Source: Cladorhizidae sp. MBARI D1340-BT2 (taxonomy: Eukaryota; Porifera; Demospongiae; Poecilosclerida; Cladorhizidae). From it: a stretch of DNA of 64,000 nucleotides. The DNA lies in assembly GCA_028752905.1 (NCBI GenBank), contig JAQNBH010000002.1:21587059-21651058 (forward strand), written 5' to 3'. Made by a program: the position numbers and the translations under genes. This document shows, piece after piece, positions 35,701 to 47,800 of the stretch (position 1 is the first letter of the stretch; the number at the start of each line of letters is the position of its first letter). The notes below the pieces were generated by a model, which was not told the DNA's origin, made no database searches, and worked only from the letters and a program-made list of their open reading frames with translations.

Positions 35701-37384
35701 TCAAGAGAGAGCACTTAGAGAGTCCTATCTTAATAGCTATACATCAAGTCTATTCAGTGAAGTGTGGAGAATCTATGAAGCTAACCTGTTTAGCATCAAG
35801 ATAGAGAACACATAGAGAAACCTATCTTGTGATTCTATGTTTGCAGAATATACGGATGTTTGGTATCAAGAGATAGAACAGAGAGAGGCCTACCTTTAGA
35901 GCTATATATCAAGTCTATTCAGTGAAGTGTGGAGAATCTATGAAGCTAACATGTTCAGCTCAAGATAGAGAACACTGAGAGATACCTATCTTGCAAGTCC
36001 ATTACAGTGAAGTGTGCAGAATATATGGATGTTTGGTATCAAGAGAGAGCACTTAGAGAGTCCTATCTTAATAGCTATACATCAAGTCTATTCAGTGAAG
36101 TGTGGATAATCTACGAAGCTAACATGTTTAGCATCAAGTAAGAGTACAATTCATAACTGCCCTAATTAACAAGACCAAAGTCCCAGATTTTGTCAACTGA
36201 TAGAGAAGGCCCTTATCTGCAACATGTCAACAGATTATCAATAAATGTAGTGGTTTTTCACTGGCAGGCCACCGCTTTGGCAACTGGAAAACGCCAGGAA
36301 AGATCGCAAACCTTACCACTTCAAATCACCATAACTTGCTAATACTTAGAGTACTCAAAATTTTGGCACGTACAAAAGACAGATAATTAGAAGGGCTATC
36401 TGATGATATAAAAATTATCTTTTTTGGATAAAGTGTAGAAATGTTATGAGCTTTACGGCAAAATAACAAGATTTTTTGGGGGGAAATGAGAAACATATAG
36501 ACCAAATTAGGGCAAATATCAAGATAGAGAACACACAATGAAACCTATCATTCTAATCATATCAAGTCCATTACAGTGAAGTATGCAGAATATTATGGAT
36601 GTTTGATATCAACAGAGAGCACAGGGAGAGACCTATCTTAATAACTATATATCAAGTTTATACAGTGAAGTGTGGAGAATCTATGAAGCTAACCTGTTTA
36701 GCATCAAGATAGAGAACACATAGAGAAACCTATCTTGTGATTCTATGTTTGCAGAATATACGGATGTTTGGTATCAAGAGAGAGAACAGAGAGAGGCCTA
36801 CCTTTAGAGCTATATATCAAGTCTATTCAGTGAAGTGTGGAGAATCTATGAAGCTAACATGTTTAGCTCAAGATAGAGAACACTGAGAGATACCTATCTT
36901 GCAAGTCCATTACAGTGAAGTGTGCAGCATATATGGATGTTTGGTATCAAGAGAGAGCACTTAGAGAGTCCTATCTTAATAGCTATACATCAAGTCTATT
37001 CAGTGAAGTGTGGAGAATCTATGAAGCTAACCTGTTTAGCATCAAGATAGAGAACACATAGAGAAACCTATCTTGTGATTCTATGTTTGCAGAATATACG
37101 GATGTTTGGTATCAATAGAGAGAACAGAGAGAGGCCTACCTTTAGAGCTATATATCAAGTCTATTCAGTGAAGTGTGGAGAATCTATGAAGCTAACATGT
37201 TCAGCTCAAGATAGAGAACACTGAGAGATACCTATCTTGCAAGTCCATTACAGTGAAGTGTGCAGAATATATGGATGTTTGGTATCAAGAGAGAGCACTT
37301 AGAGAGTCCTATCTTAATAGCTATACATCAAGTCTATTCATTGAAGTGTGGATAATCTACGAAGCTAACATGTTTAGCATCAAG
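32739..37384 (+). repeat. Four-unit block N-K-Y-S, copy 2 (4646 bp)
   Basis: Unit lengths are 908, 1246, 1246 and 1246 bp. The block is 338 bp longer than copy 1 because its Y unit (34893) is long. AAGAGATAGAAC, present in the A2 of the short Y unit near 31222, lies in the second A2 of the long Y unit near 35870. TATCAATAGAGAG in the last unit is shared too (about 32464 and 37110). The offset is 4308 bp before the size difference and 4646 bp after it. Confidence 0.88.
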
Positions 37385-39164
37385 TAAGAGTACAATTCAT
37401 AACTGCCCTAATTAACAAGACCAAAGTCCCAGATTTTGTCAACTGATAGAGAAGGCCCTTATCTGCAACATGTCAACAGATTATCAATAAATGTAGTGGT
37501 TTTTCACTGGCAGGCCACCGCTTTGGCAACTGGAAAACGCCAGGAAAGATCGCAAACCTTACCACTTCAAATCACCATAACTTGCTAATACTTAGAGTAC
37601 TCAAAATTTTGGCACGTACAAAAGACAGATAATTAGAAGGGCTATCTGATGATATAAAAATTATCTTTTTTGGGTAAAGTGTAGAAATGTTATGAGCTTT
37701 ACGGCAAAATAACAAGATTTTTTGGGGGAAAATGAGAAACATATATATAGACCAAATTAGGGCAAATATCAAGATAGAGAACACACAATGAAACCTATCA
37801 TTCGAATCATATCAAGTCCATTACAGTGAAGTGTGCAGAATATTATGGATGTTTGATATCAACAGAGAGCACAGGGAGAGACCTATCTTAATAGCTATAT
37901 ATCAAGTTTATACAGTGAAGTGTGGAGAATCTATGAAGCTAACCTGTTTAGCATCAAGATAGAGAACACATAGAGAAACCTATCTTGTGATTCTATGTTT
38001 GCAGAATATACGGATGTTTGGTATCAAGAGAGAGAACAGAGAGAGGCCTACCTTTAGAGCTATATATCAAGTCTATTCAGTGAAGTGTGGAGAATCTATG
38101 AAGCTAACATGTTTAGCTCAAGATAGAGAACACTGAGAGATACCTATCTTGCAAGTCCATTACAGTGAAGTGTGCAGCATATATGGATGTTTGGTATCAA
38201 GAGAGAGCACTTAGAGAGTCCTATCTTAATAGCTATACATCAAGTCTATTCAGTGAAGTGTGGAGAATCTATGAAGCTAACCTGTTTAGCATCAAGATAG
38301 AGAACACATAGAGAAACCTATCTTGTGATTCTATGTTTGCAGAATATACGGATGTTTGGTATCAAGAGAGAGAACAGAGAGAGGCCTACCTTTAGAGCTA
38401 TATATCAAGTCTATTCAGTGAAGTGTGGAGAATCTATGAAGCTAACATGTTCAGCTCAAGATAGAGAACACTGAGAGATACCTATCTTGCAAGTCCATTA
38501 CAGTGAAGTGTGCAGAATATATGGATGTTTGGTATCAAGAGAGAGCACTTAGAGAGTCCTATCTTAATAGCTATACATCAAGTCTATTCAGTGAAGTGTG
38601 GATAATCTACGAAGCTAACATGTTTAGCATCAAGTAAGAGTACAATTCATAACTGCCCTAATTAACAAGACCAAAGTCCCAGATTTTGTCAACTGATAGA
38701 GAAGGCCCTTATCTGCAACATGTCAACAGATTATCAATAAATGTAGTGGTTTTTCACTGGCAGGCCACCGCTTTGGCAACTGGAAAACGCCAGGAAAGAT
38801 CGCAAACCTTACCACTTCAAATCACCATAACTTGCTAATACTTAGAGTACTCAAAATTTTGGCACGTACAAAAGACAGATAATTAGAAGGGCTATCTGAT
38901 GATATAAAAATTATCTTTTTTGGGTAAAGTGTAGAAATGTTATGAGCTTTACGGCAAAATAACAAGATTTTTTGGGGGAAAATGAGAAACATATATATAG
39001 ACCAAATTAGGGCAAATATCAAGATAGAGAACACACAATGAAACCTATCATTCGAATCATATCAAGTCCATTACAGTGAAGTGTGCAGAATATTATGGAT
39101 GTTTGATATCAACAGAGAGCACAGGGAGAGACCTATCTTAATAGCTATATATCAAGTTTATACA

Positions 39165-39502
39165 GTGAAGTGTGGAGAATCTATGAAGCTAACCTGTTTA
39201 GCATCAAGATAGAGAACACATAGAGAAACCTATCTTGTGATTCTATGTTTGCAGAATATACGGATGTTTGGTATCAAGAGAGAGAACAGAGAGAGGCCTA
39301 CCTTTAGAGCTATATATCAAGTCTATTCAGTGAAGTGTGGAGAATCTATGAAGCTAACATGTTTAGCTCAAGATAGAGAACACTGAGAGATACCTATCTT
39401 GCAAGTCCATTACAGTGAAGTGTGCAGCATATATGGATGTTTGGTATCAAGAGAGAGCACTTAGAGAGTCCTATCTTAATAGCTATACATCAAGTCTATT
39501 CA
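39165..39502 (+). repeat. 338-bp block, first copy (B1-A2-B2-A3)
   Basis: This runs from one GTGAAGTGTGGAGAATC to the next, inside the unit at 38635. Compared base by base with 39503-39840, I find two differences: GTTTAGCTC here against GTTCAGCTC, and GCAGCAT here against GCAGAAT. The intact long units I read elsewhere carry the same two markers in the same order, so the duplication probably happened once and then spread. Confidence 0.9.
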
Positions 39503-39840
39503 GTGAAGTGTGGAGAATCTATGAAGCTAACCTGTTTAGCATCAAGATAGAGAACACATAGAGAAACCTATCTTGTGATTCTATGTTTGCAGAATATACG
39601 GATGTTTGGTATCAAGAGAGAGAACAGAGAGAGGCCTACCTTTAGAGCTATATATCAAGTCTATTCAGTGAAGTGTGGAGAATCTATGAAGCTAACATGT
39701 TCAGCTCAAGATAGAGAACACTGAGAGATACCTATCTTGCAAGTCCATTACAGTGAAGTGTGCAGAATATATGGATGTTTGGTATCAAGAGAGAGCACTT
39801 AGAGAGTCCTATCTTAATAGCTATACATCAAGTCTATTCA
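39503..39840 (+). repeat. 338-bp block, second copy
   Basis: This is the tandem partner of 39165-39502, followed by the truncated B3 (GTGAAGTGTGGATAATC) at 39841. It carries GTTCAGCTC and GCAGAAT, which are also common in 908-bp units. The block length, about 2 x 169 bp, equals two A/B pairs. Confidence 0.9.
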
Positions 39841-39884
39841 GTGAAGTGTGGATAATCTACGAAGCTAACATGTTTAGCATCAAG

Positions 39885-42800
39885 TAAGAGTACAATTCAT
39901 AACTGCCCTAATTAACAAGACCAAAGTCCCAGATTTTGTCAACTGATAGAGAAGGCCCTTATCTGCAACATGTCAACAGATTATCAATAAATGTAGTGGT
40001 TTTTCACTGGCAGGCCACCGCTTTGGCAACTGGAAAACGCCAGGAAAGATCGCAAACCTTACCACTTCAAATCACCATAACTTGCTAATACTTAGAGTAC
40101 TCAAAATTTTGGCACGTACAAAAGACAGATAATTAGAAGGGCTATCTGATGATATAAAAATTATCTTTTTTGGGTAAAGTGTAGAAATGTTATGAGCTTT
40201 ACGGCAAAATAACAAGATTTTTTGGGGGAAAATGAGAAACATATAGACCAAATTAGGGCAAATATCAAGATAGAGAACACACAATGAAACCTATCATTCG
40301 AATCATATCAAGTCCATTACAGTGAAGTGTGCAGAATATTATGGATGTTTGATATCAACAGAGAGCACAGGGAGAGACCTATCTTAATAGCTATATATCA
40401 AGTTTATACAGTGAAGTGTGGAGAATCTATGAAGCTAACCTGTTTAGCATCAAGATAGAGAACACATAGAGAAACCTATCTTGTGATTCTATGTTTGCAG
40501 AATATACGGATGTTTGGTATCAAGAGAGAGAACAGAGAGAGGCCTACCTTTAGAGCTATATATCAAGTCTATTCAGTGAAGTGTGGAGAATCTATGAAGC
40601 TAACATGTTTAGCTCAAGATAGAGAACACTGAGAGATACCTATCTTGCAAGTCCATTACAGTGAAGTGTGCAGCATATATGGATGTTTGGTATCAAGAGA
40701 GAGCACTTAGAGAGTCCTATCTTAATAGCTATACATCAAGTCTATTCAGTGAAGTGTGGAGAATCTATGAAGCTAACCTGTTTAGCATCAAGATAGAGAA
40801 CACATAGAGAAACCTATCTTGTGATTCTATGTTTGCAGAATATACGGATGTTTGGTATCAAGAGAGAGAACAGAGAGAGGCCTACCTTTAGAGCTATATA
40901 TCAAGTCTATTCAGTGAAGTGTGGAGAATCTATGAAGCTAACATGTTCAGCTCAAGATAGAGAACACTGAGAGATACCTATCTTGCAAGTCCATTACAGT
41001 GAAGTGTGCAGAATATATGGATGTTTGGTATCAAGAGAGAGCACTTAGAGAGTCCTATCTTAATAGCTATACATCAAGTCTATTCAGTGAAGTGTGGATA
41101 ATCTACGAAGCTAACATGTTTAGCATCAAGTAAGAGTACAATTCATAACTGCCCTAATTAACAAGACCAAAGTCCCAGATTTTGTCAACTGATAGAGAAG
41201 GCCCTTATCTGCAACATGTCAACAGATTATCAATAAATGTAGTGGTTTTTCACTGGCAGGCCACCGCTTTGGCAACTGGAAAACGCCAGGAAAGATCGCA
41301 AACCTTACCACTTCAAATCACCATAACTTGCTAATACTTAGAGTACTCAAAATTTTGGCACGTACAAAAGACAGATAATTAGAAGGGCTATCCGGTGATA
41401 TAAAAATTATCTTTTTTGGGTAAAGTGTAGAAATGTTATGAGCTTTACGGCAAAATAACAAGATTTTTTGGGGGAAAATGAGAAACATATATATAGACCA
41501 AATTAGGGCAAATATCAAGATAGAGAACACACAATGAAACCTATCATTCGAATCATATCAAGTCCATTACAGTGAAGTGTGCAGAATATTATGGATGTTT
41601 GATATCAACAGAGAGCACAGGGAGAGACCTATCTTAATAGCTATATATCAAGTTTATACAGTGAAGTGTGGAGAATCTATGAAGCTAACCTGTTTAGCAT
41701 CAAGATAGAGAACACATAGAGAAACCTATCTTGTGATTCTATGTTTGCAGAATATACGGATGTTTGGTATCAAGAGAGAGAACAGAGAGAGGCCTACCTT
41801 TAGAGCTATATATCAAGTCTATTCAGTGAAGTGTGGAGAATCTATGAAGCTAACATGTTTAGCTCAAGATAGAGAACACTGAGAGATACCTATCTTGCAA
41901 GTCCATTACAGTGAAGTGTGCAGCATATATGGATGTTTGGTATCAAGAGAGAGCACTTAGAGAGTCCTATCTTAATAGCTATACATCAAGTCTATTCAGT
42001 GAAGTGTGGAGAATCTATGAAGCTAACCTGTTTAGCATCAAGATAGAGAACACATAGAGAAACCTATCTTGTGATTCTATGTTTGCAGAATATACGGATG
42101 TTTGGTATCAAGAGAGAGAACAGAGAGAGGCCTACCTTTAGAGCTATATATCAAGTCTATTCAGTGAAGTGTGGAGAATCTATGAAGCTAACATGTTCAG
42201 CTCAAGATAGAGAACACTGAGAGATACCTATCTTGCAAGTCCATTACAGTGAAGTGTGCAGAATATATGGATGTTTGGTATCAAGAGAGAGCACTTAGAG
42301 AGTCCTATCTTAATAGCTATACATCAAGTCTATTCAGTGAAGTGTGGATAATCTACGAAGCTAACATGTTTAGCATCAAGTAAGAGTACAATTCATAACT
42401 GCCCTAATTAACAAGACCAAAGTCCCAGATTTTGTCAACTGATAGAGAAGGCCCTTATCTGCAACATGTCAACAGATTATCAATAAATGTAGTGGTTTTT
42501 CACTGGCAGGCCACCGCTTTGGCAACTGGAAAACGCCAGGAAAGATCGCAAACCTTACCACTTCAAATCACCATAACTTGCTAATACTTAGAGTACTCAA
42601 AATTTTGGCACGTACAAAAGACAGATAATTAGAAGGGCTATCTGATGATATAAAAATTATCTTTTTTGGGTAAAGTGTAGAAATGTTATGAGCTTTACGG
42701 CAAAATAACAAGATTTTTTGGGGGGGAAATGAGAAACATATATATAGACCAAATTAGGGCAAATATCAAGATAGAGAACACACAATGAAACCTATCATTC

Positions 42801-44881
42801 GAATCATATCAAGTCCATTACAGTGAAGTATGCAGAATATTATGGATGTTTGATATCAACAGAGAGCACAGGGAGAGACCTATCTTAATAGCTATATATC
42901 AAGTTTATACAGTGAAGTGTGGAGAATCTATGAAGCTAACCTGTTTAGCATCAAGATAGAGAACACATAGAGAAACCTATCTTGTGATTCTATGTTTGCA
43001 GAATATACGGATGTTTGGTATCAAGAGAGAGAACAGAGAGAGGCCTACCTTTAGAGCTATATATCAAGTCTATTCAGTGAAGTGTGGAGAATCTATGAAG
43101 CTAACATGTTTAGCTCAAGATAGAGAACACTGAGAGATACCTATCTTGCAAGTCCATTACAGTGAAGTGTGCAGCATATATGGATGTTTGGTATCAAGAG
43201 AGAGCACTTAGAGAGTCCTATCTTAATAGCTATACATCAAGTCTATTCAGTGAAGTGTGGAGAATCTATGAAGCTAACCTGTTTAGCATCAAGATAGAGA
43301 ACACATAGAGAAACCTATCTTGTGATTCTATGTTTGCAGAATATACGGATGTTTGGTATCAAGAGAGAGAACAGAGAGAGGCCTACCTTTAGAGCTATAT
43401 ATCAAGTCTATTCAGTGAAGTGTGGAGAATCTATGAAGCTAACATGTTCAGCTCAAGATAGAGAACACTGAGAGATACCTATCTTGCAAGTCCATTACAG
43501 TGAAGTGTGCAGAATATATGGATGTTTGGTATCAAGAGAGAGCACTTAGAGAGTCCTATCTTAATAGCTATACATCAAGTCTATTCAGTGAAGTGTGGAT
43601 AATCTACGAAGCTAACATGTTTAGCATCAAGTAAGAGTACAATTCATAACTGCCCTAATTAACAAGACCAAAGTCCCAGATTTTGTCAACTGATAGAGAA
43701 GGCCCTTATCTGCAACATGTCAACAGATTATCAATAAATGTAGTGGTTTTTCACTGGCAGGCCACCGCTTTGGCAACTGGAAAACGCCAGGAAAGATCGC
43801 AAACCTTACCACTTCAAATCACCATAACTTGCTAATACTTAGAGTACTCAAAATTTTGGCACGTACAAAAGACAGATAATTAGAAGGGCTATCTGATGAT
43901 ATAAAAATTATCTTTTTTGGGTAAAGTGTAGAAATGTTATGAGCTTTACGGCAAAATAACAAGATTTTTTGGGGGAAAATGAGAAACATATATATAGACC
44001 AAATTAGGGCAAATATCAAGATAGAGAACACACAATGAAACCTATCATTCGAATCATATCAAGTCCATTACAGTGAAGTGTGCAGAATATTATGGATGTT
44101 TGATATCAACAGAGAGCACAGGGAGAGACCTATCTTAATAGCTATATATCAAGTTTATACAGTGAAGTGTGGAGAATCTATGAAGCTAACCTGTTTAGCA
44201 TCAAGATAGAGAACACATAGAGAAACCTATCTTGTGATTCTATGTTTGCAGAATATACGGATGTTTGGTATCAAGAGAGAGAACAGAGAGAGGCCTACCT
44301 TTAGAGCTATATATCAAGTCTATTCAGTGAAGTGTGGAGAATCTATGAAGCTAACATGTTTAGCTCAAGATAGAGAACACTGAGAGATACCTATCTTGCA
44401 AGTCCATTACAGTGAAGTGTGCAGCATATATGGATGTTTGGTATCAAGAGAGAGCACTTAGAGAGTCCTATCTTAATAGCTATACATCAAGTCTATTCAG
44501 TGAAGTGTGGAGAATCTATGAAGCTAACCTGTTTAGCATCAAGATAGAGAACACATAGAGAAACCTATCTTGTGATTCTATGTTTGCAGAATATACGGAT
44601 GTTTGGTATCAAGAGAGAGAACAGAGAGAGGCCTACCTTTAGAGCTATATATCAAGTCTATTCAGTGAAGTGTGGAGAATCTATGAAGCTAACATGTTCA
44701 GCTCAAGATAGAGAACACTGAGAGATACCTATCTTGCAAGTCCATTACAGTGAAGTGTGCAGAATATATGGATGTTTGGTATCAAGAGAGAGCACTTAGA
44801 GAGTCCTATCTTAATAGCTATACATCAAGTCTATTCAGTGAAGTGTGGATAATCTACGAAGCTAACATGTTTAGCATCAAG
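39885..44881 (+). repeat. Four-unit long higher-order repeat, copy 1 (4997 bp)
   Basis: Units start at 39885 (1246 bp, no ATAT), 41131 (1250 bp, core CCGGTGAT), 42381 (1251 bp, tail GAAGTATGC) and 43632 (1250 bp). The pattern of missing ATAT, CCGGTGAT and GAAGTATGC repeats in order in copy 2. The single extra base comes from the G run of the third unit. Confidence 0.9.
42381..43631 (+). repeat. 1251-bp unit with one extra G
   Basis: The T-G-A tract near 42715-42730 is T6G7A3 (16 bp), whereas its counterpart in copy 2 (unit 47378) is T6G5A4 (15 bp). This is the only net length change in that tract that I found. It could be a true insertion or a consensus error in a homopolymer. Confidence 0.8.
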
Positions 44882-47800
44882 TAAGAGTACAATTCATAAC
44901 TGCCCTAATTAACAAGACCAAAGTCCCAGATTTTGTCAACTGATAGAGAAGGCCCTTATCTGCAACATGTCAACAGATTATCAATAAATGTAGTGGTTTT
45001 TCACTGGCAGGCCACCGCTTTGGCAACTGGAAAACGCCAGGAAAGATCGCAAACCTTACCACTTCAAATCACCATAACTTGCTAATACTTAGAGTACTCA
45101 AAATTTTGGCACGTACAAAAGACAGATAATTAGAAGGGCTATCTGATGATATAAAAATTATCTTTTTTGGGTAAAGTGTAGAAATGTTATGAGCTTTACG
45201 GCAAAATAACAAGATTTTTTGGGGGAAAATGAGAAACATATAGACCAAATTAGGGCAAATATCAAGATAGAGAACACACAATGAAACCTATCATTCGAAT
45301 CATATCAAGTCCATTACAGTGAAGTGTGCAGAATATTATGGATGTTTGATATCAACAGAGAGCACAGGGAGAGACCTATCTTAATAGCTATATATCAAGT
45401 TTATACAGTGAAGTGTGGAGAATCTATGAAGCTAACCTGTTTAGCATCAAGATAGAGAACACATAGAGAAACCTATCTTGTGATTCTATGTTTGCAGAAT
45501 ATACGGATGTTTGGTATCAAGAGAGAGAACAGAGAGAGGCCTACCTTTAGAGCTATATATCAAGTCTATTCAGTGAAGTGTGGAGAATCTATGAAGCTAA
45601 CATGTTTAGCTCAAGATAGAGAACACTGAGAGATACCTATCTTGCAAGTCCATTACAGTGAAGTGTGCAGCATATATGGATGTTTGGTATCAAGAGAGAG
45701 CACTTAGAGAGTCCTATCTTAATAGCTATACATCAAGTCTATTCAGTGAAGTGTGGAGAATCTATGAAGCTAACCTGTTTAGCATCAAGATAGAGAACAC
45801 ATAGAGAAACCTATCTTGTGATTCTATGTTTGCAGAATATACGGATGTTTGGTATCAAGAGAGAGAACAGAGAGAGGCCTACCTTTAGAGCTATATATCA
45901 AGTCTATTCAGTGAAGTGTGGAGAATCTATGAAGCTAACATGTTCAGCTCAAGATAGAGAACACTGAGAGATACCTATCTTGCAAGTCCATTACAGTGAA
46001 GTGTGCAGAATATATGGATGTTTGGTATCAAGAGAGAGCACTTAGAGAGTCCTATCTTAATAGCTATACATCAAGTCTATTCAGTGAAGTGTGGATAATC
46101 TACGAAGCTAACATGTTTAGCATCAAGTAAGAGTACAATTCATAACTGCCCTAATTAACAAGACCAAAGTCCCAGATTTTGTCAACTGATAGAGAAGGCC
46201 CTTATCTGCAACATGTCAACAGATTATCAATAAATGTAGTGGTTTTTCACTGGCAGGCCACCGCTTTGGCAACTGGAAAACGCCAGGAAAGATCGCAAAC
46301 CTTACCACTTCAAATCACCATAACTTGCTAATACTTAGAGTACTCAAAATTTTGGCACGTACAAAAGACAGATAATTAGAAGGGCTATCCGGTGATATAA
46401 AAATTATCTTTTTTGGGTAAAGTGTAGAAATGTTATGAGCTTTACGGCAAAATAACAAGATTTTTTGGGGGAAAATGAGAAACATATATATAGACCAAAT
46501 TAGGGCAAATATCAAGATAGAGAACACACAATGAAACCTATCATTCGAATCATATCAAGTCCATTACAGTGAAGTGTGCAGAATATTATGGATGTTTGAT
46601 ATCAACAGAGAGCACAGGGAGAGACCTATCTTAATAGCTATATATCAAGTTTATACAGTGAAGTGTGGAGAATCTATGAAGCTAACCTGTTTAGCATCAA
46701 GATAGAGAACACATAGAGAAACCTATCTTGTGATTCTATGTTTGCAGAATATACGGATGTTTGGTATCAAGAGAGAGAACAGAGAGAGGCCTACCTTTAG
46801 AGCTATATATCAAGTCTATTCAGTGAAGTGTGGAGAATCTATGAAGCTAACATGTTTAGCTCAAGATAGAGAACACTGAGAGATACCTATCTTGCAAGTC
46901 CATTACAGTGAAGTGTGCAGCATATATGGATGTTTGGTATCAAGAGAGAGCACTTAGAGAGTCCTATCTTAATAGCTATACATCAAGTCTATTCAGTGAA
47001 GTGTGGAGAATCTATGAAGCTAACCTGTTTAGCATCAAGATAGAGAACACATAGAGAAACCTATCTTGTGATTCTATGTTTGCAGAATATACGGATGTTT
47101 GGTATCAAGAGAGAGAACAGAGAGAGGCCTACCTTTAGAGCTATATATCAAGTCTATTCAGTGAAGTGTGGAGAATCTATGAAGCTAACATGTTCAGCTC
47201 AAGATAGAGAACACTGAGAGATACCTATCTTGCAAGTCCATTACAGTGAAGTGTGCAGAATATATGGATGTTTGGTATCAAGAGAGAGCACTTAGAGAGT
47301 CCTATCTTAATAGCTATACATCAAGTCTATTCAGTGAAGTGTGGATAATCTACGAAGCTAACATGTTTAGCATCAAGTAAGAGTACAATTCATAACTGCC
47401 CTAATTAACAAGACCAAAGTCCCAGATTTTGTCAACTGATAGAGAAGGCCCTTATCTGCAACATGTCAACAGATTATCAATAAATGTAGTGGTTTTTCAC
47501 TGGCAGGCCACCGCTTTGGCAACTGGAAAACGCCAGGAAAGATCGCAAACCTTACCACTTCAAATCACCATAACTTGCTAATACTTAGAGTACTCAAAAT
47601 TTTGGCACGTACAAAAGACAGATAATTAGAAGGGCTATCTGATGATATAAAAATTATCTTTTTTGGGTAAAGTGTAGAAATGTTATGAGCTTTACGGCAA
47701 AATAACAAGATTTTTTGGGGGAAAATGAGAAACATATATATAGACCAAATTAGGGCAAATATCAAGATAGAGAACACACAATGAAACCTATCATTCGAAT

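Larger units (their letters stand above)
37385..39884 (+). repeat. Two 1250-bp units (S-class core with ATAT)
   Basis: Units start at 37385 and 38635. Both have the S core plus a 4-bp expansion giving ACATATATATAGACC instead of ACATATAGACC, which makes them 1250 rather than 1246 bp. Both carry T6G5A4. A TTCATTGAAG variant (normally TTCAGTGAAG) at about 37337 lies just before the first of them. Confidence 0.92.
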
